A stretch of DNA of 56,635 nt, from NCBI GenBank assembly GCA_904395815.1, contig CAJFOC010000030.1:1-56635 (forward strand). Direction: 5' to 3'. This document shows, piece by piece, positions 48,756 through 56,635 of the stretch. Both the position numbers and the translations under genes were made by a program. Position 1 is the stretch's first letter. Each line of letters opens with the position of its first letter. A model generated the notes under the pieces. It was not told the DNA's origin. It ran no database searches and saw nothing but the letters and a program-made list of their open reading frames with translations. This DNA comes from an uncultured Holdemania sp. (GTDB taxonomy: Bacteria > Bacillota_I > Bacilli_A > Erysipelotrichales > Erysipelotrichaceae).

Positions 48756-49886
48756 ATGGAATGGAATGAACAACTAGAACAGTTTACCCGGGATCATCAG
48801 CAGCAGGTCGTCGATCTGATCCGTACGCTGGTGGCGATCCCGGCCTTCAGCAACCATGAAGAACAGCGCGCTCAGTTCTGCGCCCAATGGTTCAGGGAGC
48901 GCGGCGCGCAGAGAGTTCATATTGACAGCGCCAACAACGTCATTGTGCAGCTGGGACCTCAGCAGGGAAACAAGACGGTGTTTATGGCTCATCTGGATAC
49001 GGTCTTTCCGGATGAAACCGGTTTTGAGCTGATCGAGGAGGACGGCTGGCTGAAGGCGCCGGGAGTGGGTGATGATACGGCCAACGTCGCATTGTTGATG
49101 GTGATTACCGAATACCTGCTGCAGCATGAACTGCAGGCCCGGCGGGGCATTCTGATCGTTTTGAATGCCGGTGAGGAAGGACTGGGCAATCTGAAAGGAT
49201 GCCGTCAGCTGATGCAGGATTATGGCGATCAGGTGGACGAGGTCTTTTCCTTTGACGGTTCGTATACAGGTTTTGTCAACCGGGCGGTCGGTTCGCTGCG
49301 CTATCGGGTAGAAGTTCTCACGGAAGGAGGACATTCCTATGGCGCCTTCGGCAATCGCAACGCCATCCGCGTGCTGTCTTCGATCATCGAAACCCTGTAT
49401 TCAGTCAAGGTGCCTCAGGGCGGCAAGACGACCTACAACGTCGGTACGATTCAGGGCGGCACCTCGGTCAACACGATCGCCCAGCAGGCGGAAATGCTGT
49501 TTGAATTCCGCTCTGATGTGCGCGAACATCTCGAACAGATGCGGGATATGTTTGAAACCGTTCTGGAAGCTTACCGCAAAAGCGGGGTGGAGGTGAACGC
49601 TGAGATTCTCGGTCAGCGGCCGTGCATGGGAGAAATTGATGTGGAAAAGCAGCAGGAGATGGAAAACCGGCTGGCGGATCTGATCGAACGGCGGACGGGT
49701 CAAAGACCGCAGGGACATTCCGGCTCCACCGACTGCAACATTCCTTTCTCGATGGGGATCAACGCGTTGTGCTTCGGCGGCTATCTTGGTCAGGGAGCGC
49801 ATACCCGTCAGGAGAAGGTGGAAAAAGCTTCACTGCAGCCGGGGCTGGCGATCATGATGGAATGGATGCTGAACTATTTCGACTGA
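48756..49886 (+). CDS. M20 family metallopeptidase
   Basis: 376 residues. Two-zinc site: His79 and Asp81 in MAHLDTVFP, Asp106/107 in GVGDDTANVA, catalytic Glu140 and Glu141 in NAGEEGLGN, an Asp in FSFDGSYTG and His349 in GQGAHTRQE. The lid dimerisation domain spans about 185-300. It is similar to the peptidase T/M20B type that removes N-terminal residues from tripeptides or hydrolyses dipeptides. Cytoplasmic, single gene. Confidence 0.93.
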   Translation: MEWNEQLEQFTRDHQQQVVDLIRTLVAIPAFSNHEEQRAQFCAQWFRERGAQRVHIDSANNVIVQLGPQQGNKTVFMAHLDTVFPDETGFELIEEDGWLKAPGVGDDTANVALLMVITEYLLQHELQARRGILIVLNAGEEGLGNLKGCRQLMQDYGDQVDEVFSFDGSYTGFVNRAVGSLRYRVEVLTEGGHSYGAFGNRNAIRVLSSIIETLYSVKVPQGGKTTYNVGTIQGGTSVNTIAQQAEMLFEFRSDVREHLEQMRDMFETVLEAYRKSGVEVNAEILGQRPCMGEIDVEKQQEMENRLADLIERRTGQRPQGHSGSTDCNIPFSMGINALCFGGYLGQGAHTRQEKVEKASLQPGLAIMMEWMLNYFD

Positions 49887-49954
49887 AGCGGTCTTCAAGG
49901 TCGGAAAAGCGCGGCCGTACTGCGTGATTCGACTTTATTTCAACCGGCTTCAAT

Positions 49955-49962
49955 GCTATAAT
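49955..49962 (+). promoter_or_regulatory. extended -10 promoter of the 99-residue gene
   Basis: TGC followed by TATAAT (49957-49962); no clear -35. Confidence 0.55.
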
Positions 49963-49990
49963 GAAAGCTGTACAGGGGGTGTCTTGCACT

Positions 49991-50290
49991 ATGGAAAAAA
50001 AGACAATTCAGGATTATAAGGACATTATCAATCAGAAAAAATGGGATGCGCACAACATCAGCTGGCTGTACATCGACGTCAACGCCAAGGCGCTTCTCGA
50101 TGAAATCGAGCCTAAAGTCAGCAACATCACGATCTGCTGCAAGGCTATGATGGAGATGATGCTGGAAGGGGATCGTTTTGTGGAACTGCCGCGGGTGAAA
50201 AGCCGGATCGGCGGCGCACTGACGGTTCGCTATTACTGTGATAACCTGAGTCCGCAGCGGCGTAAATATTCTGAAGTCGAAAACGGGTAA
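49991..50290 (+). CDS. small protein of unknown function (99 residues)
   Basis: From ATG 49991 with AGGGGGTG upstream (start spacing somewhat long). The sequence is basic and partly hydrophobic, with no membrane helix: KTIQDYKDIINQKKWD, ISWLYIDVNAKALLDEIEP, ITICCKAMMEMMLEGD and GGALTVRYYCDN. Two adjacent Cys at ICCKAM are notable. It has its own extended -10 promoter and is followed after 62 bases by the LUD gene, which may share the transcript. I do not recognise the family. Confidence 0.7.
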   Translation: MEKKTIQDYKDIINQKKWDAHNISWLYIDVNAKALLDEIEPKVSNITICCKAMMEMMLEGDRFVELPRVKSRIGGALTVRYYCDNLSPQRRKYSEVENG

Positions 50291-50352
50291 AGAAAGAAGA
50301 AGGCTGCCGGCGGCGGCTTTCTTTAGCTATAAAAAGAAGGAGAGACAGAACA

Positions 50353-50994
50353 ATGGACAAATACCGCAAGCGCAGAGCGCAGGCCATCGCCAGAGAAATG
50401 ACGGAACTGCTGGCGGAAAAAGGATATATCACGTATTATGCGGAAACTGTGGAGGAAGCGCGGGATCGGGTGCTGGAGCTGATTCCCCAGGGCGCCAGCG
50501 TCGGCGTCGGCGGATCGGAAACGCTGAAGGCGATGGACATGATCAACATTCTGCGCAATGGCAATTACCGCTTTTTTGACCGGTATCAGGAAGGATTGCC
50601 GTTCAGCGAAGTGGAGGAAATCTACCGGCAGGCTTTACTGGCGGATGTGTTTCTGTCCAGCACCAACGCGATCACCCGTCAGGGCCAGCTGGTCAACATC
50701 GATTCTTCCGGCAATCGTGTGGCGGCGCTCAGCTACGGACCGCGCAAGGTGATCATCGTCGCCGGCGTGAACAAGGTCGTCGATACGCTGGAGGATGCGA
50801 TGAAGCGGCTGCGGCAGATCGCGCCGCTGAACGCGATGCGGGTTCATCACAAGGCGCCGTGTGTGGAAACCGGCCGCTGCATGGACTGTCAGCTGCACGC
50901 TTCCGTCTGCAATTCCGTCGGCATTATCAACCACGGCCGCAAGACTCCGGGCCGTTTTACGATTATCATGATTGCCGATGAAGTCGGTTTTTAA
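50353..50994 (+). CDS. LUD domain (LutC-like) protein
   Basis: 213 residues of the LUD (lactate utilisation) fold, also known as DUF162: VEEARDRVLELIPQGASVGVGGSETL, FLSSTNAITRQGQLVNIDSSGNRVAALSYGP and VIIVAGVNKVV are the conserved blocks. A C-terminal cysteine cluster (APCVETGRCMDCQ ... SVCNS) looks able to hold a metal or Fe-S cluster. LutA and LutB partners are absent, so it is probably not part of a lactate oxidase complex. AAGGAGAG precedes the ATG. Confidence 0.9.
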   Translation: MDKYRKRRAQAIAREMTELLAEKGYITYYAETVEEARDRVLELIPQGASVGVGGSETLKAMDMINILRNGNYRFFDRYQEGLPFSEVEEIYRQALLADVFLSSTNAITRQGQLVNIDSSGNRVAALSYGPRKVIIVAGVNKVVDTLEDAMKRLRQIAPLNAMRVHHKAPCVETGRCMDCQLHASVCNSVGIINHGRKTPGRFTIIMIADEVGF

Positions 50995-51004
50995 CTTTCA
51001 TGTG

Positions 51005-51036
51005 AACCATCCGCAAGTACGGATGGTTTTTTTTTT
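51005..51036 (+). terminator. terminator of the LUD gene
   Basis: AACCATCCG (51005-51013), loop CAAGTA, CGGATGGTT (51020-51028), and a ten-base T run. Confidence 0.92.
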
Positions 51037-51129
51037 CAAAAGGCTTAAGAAAATCTTTTGTTCTTTCCGTCGCAGTTCTTCATCTTTAGCGGGTAGAATA
51101 AACACCGTCAAGACAGGAGGAATATCCCT

Positions 51130-51879
51130 ATGAAGCAGACATGGCAGAAACGGATCAGAATTTTTACAGTCATCGCAGTTGTTCTGTTTGCCCTGGTGCT
51201 CACCGGCGTCTTGTTTCTGCTGTTTCGCAGCGTTGCCTCAGATCCTCAGCAGTTCAAACGCTGGCTGGATGGGTTTGGCTGGCTGGGCCGGCTGGTACTG
51301 ATCGGCATGATGGCGATGCAGGTGCTGGTGGCGTTGTTGCCGGGAGAAATCATAGAAGTCGGCGCCGGGGTTGCCTATGGCCCGCTGGAAGGCATGGTGC
51401 TGTGTCTGGCTGGCGCCGCGATCGGTACGGTGCTGATCTTCTGTCTGGTGCGGCGCTTCGGCATGAATCTGGTGGAATGTCTGATTTCCCGGGAAAAGCT
51501 GGAAAAGCTGTCCTTCATGAAAAATGAACAGAAACTGAACGGACTGATTTTTCTGATCTTTTTTATCCCGGGCTCGCCCAAGGATCTTGTGACTTATTTT
51601 GCCGGCCTGACGCCGGTGAAGGGACTCAGCTTTCTGGTGATTACGACCTTCGCCCGGATTCCCTCGGTGGTGACCTCCACGCTGGCAGGCGATCGGCTGA
51701 TAGAACAGGATTTCATGACAGCGGCCGCGGTGTATGGCCTGACGCTGGCGATCAGCGGGGCAGGATTGCTCATCATGCGCACTGTCATGAGGAAAAAACA
51801 GGCGGCTGCCCAATGCAGACAAAAGGAAATGGAGAAAGGAAAGACAGAACGGCTTTCTGTCAAGGGAATGAATTCATGA
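51130..51879 (+). CDS. TVP38/TMEM64 (SNARE-associated/DedA-like) membrane protein
   Basis: 249 residues with about five membrane helices. The family core is VALLPGEIIEVGAGVAYGPLEGMVLCLAGAAIGT, a re-entrant loop with a Pro and Gly-rich AGxAYG motif, and FIPGSPKDLVTYFAGLTP, the second half of the repeat. Such proteins probably move lipids or undecaprenyl phosphate or support ion balance. A Lys/Gln/Glu-rich tail of about 35 residues follows the last helix. It overlaps the GT2 gene by ATGA. Confidence 0.9.
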   Translation: MKQTWQKRIRIFTVIAVVLFALVLTGVLFLLFRSVASDPQQFKRWLDGFGWLGRLVLIGMMAMQVLVALLPGEIIEVGAGVAYGPLEGMVLCLAGAAIGTVLIFCLVRRFGMNLVECLISREKLEKLSFMKNEQKLNGLIFLIFFIPGSPKDLVTYFAGLTPVKGLSFLVITTFARIPSVVTSTLAGDRLIEQDFMTAAAVYGLTLAISGAGLLIMRTVMRKKQAAAQCRQKEMEKGKTERLSVKGMNS

Positions 51880-52745
51880 AAAAAGTCAGTATCCTGATTC
51901 CCGCTTACAATTGCGAACAGGAGATTTATCACTGCGTCCGTTCTCTGCTGGAACAGACGTGTTCCGACTTTGAAGTCATTGCGGTGGATGACGGTTCGCA
52001 AGACAGAACCGGATCGCGGCTGGATTTCTATGCCCGTCTGCATCCGGATCAGTTTCGTATTATTCATCAATCCAACCAGGGCGTGGCGGCAGCCCGCAAC
52101 GCGGCGCTGGATGCCGCAAGAGGAGAGTATGTGCTGTTTCTGGACAGCGATGACTGGCTGCGCCGCCGGGCGGTGGCGACCTTGTTAGAAACCGCCCGCA
52201 CTACCCAGGCGGATGTGGTGATCTGCGGCTATGTCAGCGAAGGGATTGTCTCACGCAAGCATCAGGTGCAGCGCACCATGATGCCGCACAGGCGGACGTT
52301 AATGAAGATGCTGATGCGGGACCGGCAGGTCCGCAACTACGCCTGGGGCAAGCTGATCCGCCGAAACCTGTTTGACGGACTGCGGTTTTGGGAAGGACGT
52401 CTGTTTGAGGATGTGGAACTGATGCATAAGGTGCTTTTGCGATCAGAAAAGACAGTTCTCATTCCGGATCTTCTGATGCATTATCATCTGCGCCGTTCGC
52501 ACAGCCTGACCCGTTCGCTTTCACCGCAGGGAATCCGCGATATGCTGGATGCCTTTGCGATTCAGGCGGAATCGATCACAGCCTATGATCCATCGCTGAG
52601 CCGGCAGGCAAGACAGATGAAGCGGCATGCGGCTGTCATGGCGGCGATGTTTCTTGTTGTGCGGGGATACTGGAGCGGTGCGTTATGGAAAGAACTGTTT
52701 CAGCCGCGCAGAGTTGCGGCTGTATCCCGACCGCTGAATCTTTAA
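51876..52745 (+). CDS. glycosyltransferase family 2
   Basis: 289 residues from ATG 51876. GT-A fold: VSILIPAYNCEQEI (donor site), VIAVDDGSQDRT, NQGVAAARNAALDAARGEYVLFLDSDDWL with the DSDD metal motif, and WGKLIRRNL. The acceptor-side region LFEDVELMHKVLL is typical of enzymes for wall teichoic acid or polysaccharide. It is coupled to the TVP38 gene. No membrane helix, so it probably acts at the inner face of the membrane. Confidence 0.92.
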   Translation: MKKVSILIPAYNCEQEIYHCVRSLLEQTCSDFEVIAVDDGSQDRTGSRLDFYARLHPDQFRIIHQSNQGVAAARNAALDAARGEYVLFLDSDDWLRRRAVATLLETARTTQADVVICGYVSEGIVSRKHQVQRTMMPHRRTLMKMLMRDRQVRNYAWGKLIRRNLFDGLRFWEGRLFEDVELMHKVLLRSEKTVLIPDLLMHYHLRRSHSLTRSLSPQGIRDMLDAFAIQAESITAYDPSLSRQARQMKRHAAVMAAMFLVVRGYWSGALWKELFQPRRVAAVSRPLNL

Positions 52746-52766
52746 GGATTTTTTCATCTTTCCTCA

Positions 52767-52794
52767 TTGATTCTTCAGAAGATTCTTTTATACT
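52767..52794 (+). promoter_or_regulatory. promoter of the two-component operon
   Basis: TTGATT (52767-52772), 16-base spacer, TATACT (52789-52794). The spacer contains a palindrome ATTCTTC-A-GAAGATT-like region (52770-52785) that could be an operator. Confidence 0.65.
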
Positions 52795-52816
52795 AAAGAA
52801 ATGAGAGGAAAGATGT

Positions 52817-53521
52817 ATGCAGAATTATCATATTTTAGTATGTGAGGATGAAATTGAAATCGGCAATGCCGTGGAAATCTATCTGAAAAATCAGGGATAC
52901 CGGGTATTTCGGGCTTATAACGGTCAGCAGGGACTGGAAATCATCCGTTCCCAGACCATTCATCTGGCGTTAGTCGATCTGATGATGCCGGTGATGGACG
53001 GTCTGACCATGATCATGCAGCTGAGACAGGAGTACGATTTCCCGGTAATCGTGCTGTCCGCCAAATCGGAGGACATGGACAAGATTACCGGGTTGAATAT
53101 GGGCGCTGATGATTACATCACCAAACCGTTTACGCCGATGGAACTTCTGGCGCGGGTCAATTCCCAGCTGCGCCGCTACGCCAAGTTTCTGACCTTGAAG
53201 GAAAATCAGGAAACCAGCGATCAGATCTATACGGTCGGCGGTCTGGAACTGAATGCGGATACCCGGGAAGTCACGCTGGATGGCACGCCGGTACGGATGA
53301 CGCCGATTGAGTTCAAAATCCTGCAGCTGCTGATGAAAAATCCGGGCCGGGTTTTCAGCGCCGAGGAGATTTATGAGCGAGTCTGGAACGAAGAGGCCAT
53401 CGCTACGGATACCGTCATGGTCCACATCCGCAACATTCGCGAAAAAATAGAAATTGATCCGCGCAATCCGCGATATCTGAAAGTCGTCTGGGGTGTGGGA
53501 TATAAAATAGAGAAGGGATAG
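52817..53521 (+). CDS. OmpR/PhoB-type response regulator
   Basis: 234 residues. Receiver domain: acidic ED at 10-11, phosphorylated Asp54 in LVDLMMP, Ser81 and Lys103 in TKPF. The C-terminal winged helix (about 135-232: MTPIEFKILQLLMKNPGRVFSAEEIYERVW) is OmpR-like. The kinase gene starts two bases after its stop. Phosphate response is possible but nothing in the neighbourhood shows which genes it controls. AGAGGAAAG precedes the ATG. Confidence 0.95.
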   Translation: MQNYHILVCEDEIEIGNAVEIYLKNQGYRVFRAYNGQQGLEIIRSQTIHLALVDLMMPVMDGLTMIMQLRQEYDFPVIVLSAKSEDMDKITGLNMGADDYITKPFTPMELLARVNSQLRRYAKFLTLKENQETSDQIYTVGGLELNADTREVTLDGTPVRMTPIEFKILQLLMKNPGRVFSAEEIYERVWNEEAIATDTVMVHIRNIREKIEIDPRNPRYLKVVWGVGYKIEKG

Positions 53522-53523
53522 CC

Positions 53524-55719
53524 ATGAACAAATTCGCCTTGCCGGAGAAACTGCTGGCAGTTCTGCTGGTGGCTGTCTGCGCTGTCGGGGCGCTGTTGGC
53601 GCCGTTAAGCGCGGAGGGAATCGCTTCCCAGAAGGAAAGCTACGCCCGGCAGACATTTTCAAGCTCTGTTTCGTTTCAAAGCCTGATCAATGAATCCGCT
53701 GTGACGATAATCCGCACTTTGAGCAACGAGGTCAACCGCAGTGATTTTGATTATCTGGATCTGGCTTCCGATCCATCCTCGTTTGACGAGCTGCTGAACG
53801 AGGGCTGGACGCAAAGTGAGATCAACGAGATCCGCGATGAGCTGCAGACGGAGCTGGAACAGCAGTTTCAGGAAGCCGCTCAGCTCAGCAACCTGCATGT
53901 CATCGCGCTGGATCAGACCAGCGGAACCCGGGTTCAGCGTCCTCAGCAGAGCTCGCTTCAGACAAGCTGGCAGGACAGCGCCTCTGATTACCAGTTCTGG
54001 CTGAAGGCCGAATATGACAGCGAAGGAGTGCTGTCGCTGCAATCCAATGTCAGTTTCAGCGCGGAAAATTTTGCGCCGATGGAGCTGTTGGTGGACCAGC
54101 TCGGCTCATTCTGGTCGCTGCCGGTGGAAATCCGTCAGCCGCAGCTGAAAAACATCACGCTGATTTTCGGTGTGCCGCAGGAATTGCAGGGGGAAGATGC
54201 GATTTCCAGACTTCTGCAGCAGGATGAGCTTAACGCTGCCTACGATCAGATGAACAGCCTGAATCTGATACTGTATGCCGTATTGATCGCCGGTTGTTTT
54301 GCGCTGAGCGGAAAAGGCATGCGAAAAACGCGGCTGGGAAGCCTGCTGGATCGGGTGCCTCTGGAAGTTCAGGTGCTGATCGCGCTGATCGTTTTGTCGA
54401 TGACCTCGGAAATGACGTACAATCTTGCCGCGCTGATGCAGCAGGGACTTTCTCAGCAGCGTTCGGATGCGGACGTTTTTATCGGCATGATCGGATATCA
54501 GCTGACGTTTCTATTGGAAGGATTCGGCCTGTTCTGTACCGTTTACTGGATTCGCAGCGCTTTTGTCTGCGGCTGGCAGGCTACCTCAGCCAAGCTGATC
54601 AGCATCGATCTGTGGAAAAAGGGATGGCGTCAGATCAGAAGGGCGTTGCAGACAGTGAAGCAGTGGATGAAGGAATGCTTCACGGTGGATTTTTCCGAAA
54701 AGGCGCATTCCCGATTGATCCGACTGATGCTGGTCAACGTGGTGCTGTTGGGAGCGCTGTGTCTGTTTCTGAATGATGTTTTGGCAGTGATTCTGTATAC
54801 GGTCTTTCTTTATCTGATTATCATGCGGTCATTGCGGCGGCTGAAATCCGATTATGAAACGCTGTTGCGGTGTACCCGGCGCATGGCGGAGGGCGATCTG
54901 CAGACGCCGGTGAGGGAAGAGCTGGGGATTTTCGAACCGCTGGCTCCGGAGCTGGACGCTTTGCGGCATGGCTTTCAGACGGCGATCGAGGAAGAAACAA
55001 AAAGTCAGAAGATGAAAACGGAACTGTTATCCAATGTGTCCCATGATCTGAAAACGCCGCTGACCTCGCTTATTTCCTATATTGATCTGATGAAGCAGGA
55101 ACCGGATGAAGCGGTCAGAAAAGAATATCTGGAAGTGCTGGAACGCAATTCGCTGCGGCTGAAGCACCTGGTGGAAGATCTGTTTGAAGCCAGCAAGGCC
55201 AGCAGCGGCGATGTCAAGCTGGAAATCGTGGATGTTGATCTGGTGGCGCTGATCTCTCAGACGTTGTTTGAGCTGGCGCCGCAGATTGAAAAGGCCGGTC
55301 TGACGATGAAAACGTCGTTTGGACGGGAACACATGATCGTTCCGCTGGATTCGCAGAAAACCTACCGGATCGTGGAAAATCTCATTTCCAACGCGGCCAA
55401 GTATTCGCTGCCCGGTTCCAGAGTCTATCTGACGCTGGTGGAACGGGAGGACGAGGTGATTCTGTCCGTTCGCAACATTTCCAAAACCGAGATCGATTTT
55501 GATCCTAACGATATTGTGGAGCGGTTTGTCCGCGGCGACAAATCGCGCAATACGGAGGGCTCCGGACTGGGACTGGCGATTGCCAAGGGGTTTGCCGAGA
55601 TTCAGAAAGCTCAGTTCAGCATTGAAACGGATGGCGACTTTTTCAAGGTTATCGTCATTTTCAGCAAAACGGCCATGCGGCCTGCGGTGCAACGCACTCC
55701 GAAACCGGATTCAGAATAA
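53524..55719 (+). CDS. sensor histidine kinase with a large extracytoplasmic domain and multi-helix membrane part
   Basis: 731 residues. A first membrane segment (about 10-30) is followed by about 210 residues outside, largely Gln/Ser/Glu-rich and helical (31-245). Then come roughly five more helices (about 246-262, 280-300, 318-345, 399-420, 422-438) with a loop containing IDLWKKGWRQIRRALQTVKQWM. A HAMP-like linker precedes HisKA with His507 in NVSHDLKTPLTS; HATPase has NLISNAAKYS and GEGSGLGLAIAKG-type glycine motifs (RNTEGSGLGLAIA). Two bases after the response regulator, so one transcript. The extra helices beyond the standard two make it an unusual sensor; stimulus unknown. Confidence 0.92.
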   Translation: MNKFALPEKLLAVLLVAVCAVGALLAPLSAEGIASQKESYARQTFSSSVSFQSLINESAVTIIRTLSNEVNRSDFDYLDLASDPSSFDELLNEGWTQSEINEIRDELQTELEQQFQEAAQLSNLHVIALDQTSGTRVQRPQQSSLQTSWQDSASDYQFWLKAEYDSEGVLSLQSNVSFSAENFAPMELLVDQLGSFWSLPVEIRQPQLKNITLIFGVPQELQGEDAISRLLQQDELNAAYDQMNSLNLILYAVLIAGCFALSGKGMRKTRLGSLLDRVPLEVQVLIALIVLSMTSEMTYNLAALMQQGLSQQRSDADVFIGMIGYQLTFLLEGFGLFCTVYWIRSAFVCGWQATSAKLISIDLWKKGWRQIRRALQTVKQWMKECFTVDFSEKAHSRLIRLMLVNVVLLGALCLFLNDVLAVILYTVFLYLIIMRSLRRLKSDYETLLRCTRRMAEGDLQTPVREELGIFEPLAPELDALRHGFQTAIEEETKSQKMKTELLSNVSHDLKTPLTSLISYIDLMKQEPDEAVRKEYLEVLERNSLRLKHLVEDLFEASKASSGDVKLEIVDVDLVALISQTLFELAPQIEKAGLTMKTSFGREHMIVPLDSQKTYRIVENLISNAAKYSLPGSRVYLTLVEREDEVILSVRNISKTEIDFDPNDIVERFVRGDKSRNTEGSGLGLAIAKGFAEIQKAQFSIETDGDFFKVIVIFSKTAMRPAVQRTPKPDSE

Positions 55720-55730
55720 AAAAGCAGAAA

Positions 55731-55772
55731 CAAAACGAGGTCGTTTTCCAACCGGGAAACGACCTTGTTTTG
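55731..55772. terminator. bidirectional terminator between the kinase and the XRE gene
   Basis: CAAAACGAGGTCGTTT pairs with AAACGACCTTGTTTTG around the loop TCCAACCGGG (55731-55746 with 55757-55772, with one mismatch). It serves both the plus-strand kinase and the minus-strand regulator gene. Confidence 0.8.
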
Positions 55773-55780
55773 CCATCGGA

Positions 55781-56398
55781 TTACCACCCATGCTGTTTTT
55801 CCTTGCGGATCTGCGTCATCATGACCGCCATGCCGGTGATCAGATAGACAAGCCAGAACAGAAGAAACGGGATGAAGGTGTTGGCGTTCAGCAAGGGATA
55901 GGGAGCGGGAATTCCCTGAAACGCAATGTTATAGAACAGAGCCATCGGCATGAAGCAGACAAGCCAGACGTTGATTTTCCAGAACTTGACCTTCATCCGC
56001 TTTCGCTGCGGGTCAGGACACTGAAACAGGCCGATGGCGTAGATCATGACGCCCAGAATCAGCAGGATCAGTCCGGCGATCAGACTGCCGGTTTGCTGCG
56101 TTGAAGACCAGGATGCACAACCGATCAGCACTCCGGCAGCGTTGGCTGCCGTAGCTGCCGCGACCCAGATCATCGGATGGCTTTGCTGTTGTTCTTCTTT
56201 TCCTTCACTGCCTTTTAATAAGGTATCGACGCTGACGGCGAAGAAATCGCTCAGTGCCAGAAGCCTGTCAATATCCGGCTGACTCTGACCGCTTTCCCAT
56301 TTGGATACGGCCTGACGGGAAACGCCGATCTTGTCGGCCAGCTCTTCCTGCGAGAGGCCGCGGCTTTTTCGCATTCGCTGAATCTGTTCTGCAAGCAT
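55781..56398 (-). CDS. XRE family helix-turn-helix membrane protein
   Basis: 205 residues from ATG 56398 (AAGGAGG before it, TATAAT at 56432-56427). The N-terminal XRE HTH reads MLAEQIQRMRKSRGLSQEEL and then ADKIGVSRQAVSKWESGQ (about 1-60); about 80-200 contains four membrane helices. The pattern is common in Firmicutes, where the membrane part may transmit a signal to the DNA-binding domain. Targets unknown; it faces the two-component operon across a shared terminator. Confidence 0.9.
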   Translation of the reverse strand: MLAEQIQRMRKSRGLSQEELADKIGVSRQAVSKWESGQSQPDIDRLLALSDFFAVSVDTLLKGSEGKEEQQQSHPMIWVAAATAANAAGVLIGCASWSSTQQTGSLIAGLILLILGVMIYAIGLFQCPDPQRKRMKVKFWKINVWLVCFMPMALFYNIAFQGIPAPYPLLNANTFIPFLLFWLVYLITGMAVMMTQIRKEKQHGW

Positions 56399-56426
56399 GA
56401 ATGTTATCCTCCTTGATTTCAACTGC

Positions 56427-56432
56427 ATTATA
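56427..56432 (-). promoter_or_regulatory. -10 element of the XRE gene
   Basis: Minus strand TATAAT (56432-56427); no convincing -35. Confidence 0.5.
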
Positions 56433-56635
56433 TCGTAATACAGAAGATTCTGGCTACCAATGCAGGCTGGCATGGTGTCAACCGATGGTTGCCAGGGGGA
56501 TATGAGGGTAGAAACGCAGAGCGAATCGGACTTCTGTTCAACGAACCTTGTAGGTTTGTCAAACATCTTGTACAGTAAGAGAATCGAAGAAAGCGGCAAG
56601 TTTTTCTTTCGGAGAGAGCCAACTCAGAGGACGCA
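56433..56635. other. right edge, no gene recognised
   Basis: No convincing open frame. A plus-strand TTGTAG, 17-base spacer, TACAGT near 56548-56576 could be a promoter for a gene beyond the window. Confidence 0.35.

Noticed and set aside
55781-56599. A longer XRE-type protein starting near 56599
   Set aside because: The true start is ATG 56398, which has AAGGAGG before it and begins exactly at the HTH domain; the extra 67 codons have no family character.
1-56635. Insertion sequences, prophage or CRISPR array
   Set aside because: No transposase, integrase, phage structural gene or spaced direct repeat array was seen; the short repeats found are operators or terminators.

Overview
This 56.6 kb window is bacterial and almost fully coding, with genes on both strands, good Shine-Dalgarno sites, sigma-A type promoters (TTGACA / TATAAT) and many hairpin-plus-U-run terminators. 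It looks chromosomal and from a Bacillota member. The set of a SpoIIGA/pro-SigE pair, a CarD-like regulator, long-form HPF, a MG284/MPN403-type protein and zinc-motif-free ROK kinase points to the Erysipelotrichia (Holdemania-like), but this is inference from gene content; no rRNA or other marker is present. I see no phage, insertion sequence, CRISPR array or plasmid function.

Layout. 1-2.7 kb: end of an aromatic amino acid operon (aroF end, aroA, tyrA, aroQ). 2.7-4.3 kb: a glutamate-transporter-fold symporter with altered substrate-site residues and a leader containing a terminator-like hairpin. 4.5 kb: tRNA-Pro(CGG). 4.8-11.6 kb: rimO, a ROK sugar kinase, M29 aminopeptidase, a DUF2779 protein, an M19 dipeptidase and hpf. 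11.7-13.2 kb: spoIIGA and sigE, sporulation genes that overlap in an unusual way. 13.2-20.3 kb: MarR regulator, cytidylate-kinase-like protein, nudC, a CPBP-like membrane protein, an MG284-like protein, an acyl carrier protein, ptsI, a split Alg14/Alg13-type glycosyltransferase and a Cof-type HAD phosphatase. 20.4-24.5 kb (minus strand): two tandem paralogous amidohydrolases and a membrane-anchored MutS-like ATPase. 24.6-27.7 kb: VOC protein, CPBP protease, M14 carboxypeptidase. 27.9-30.8 kb: CarD-like regulator, a decayed YdjC/ChbG deacetylase and an intact nagA. 31-35 kb: YitT protein, an HxlR regulator divergent from an Old Yellow Enzyme, and a ComEC-like metallo-beta-lactamase-fold protein. 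35-36 kb: tRNA-Leu(CAA), PAP2 phosphatase and tRNA-Ser(GGA), all on the minus strand. 36.1-41.3 kb: TM2 protein, YbhN/MprF-type membrane protein, then ppx-ppk behind three direct repeats that look like a Pho box. 41.4-49.9 kb: CNNM/CorC protein, MscS channel, S9 peptidase, cyclase-family hydrolase, GNAT and the Nnr NAD(P)HX repair enzyme, M20 peptidase. 49.9-56.4 kb: a 99-residue unknown protein, LUD protein, TVP38 protein, GT2 glycosyltransferase, a two-component system whose kinase has a large sensor half, and an XRE-type membrane regulator.

Themes. Peptide use is prominent (M29, M19, M14, S9, M20 peptidases plus an amino acid symporter), together with amino-sugar catabolism (NagA and the dead deacetylase), polyphosphate metabolism under probable phosphate control, and relics or components of endospore formation. 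The most interesting points are the Pho-box-like array before ppx-ppk, the spoIIGA/sigE A7 tract where a one-base slip would restore a TGATG stop-start junction, the DUF2779 protein with an intact exonuclease half but a degenerate N-terminal nuclease half, and the re-tooled binding site of the symporter.
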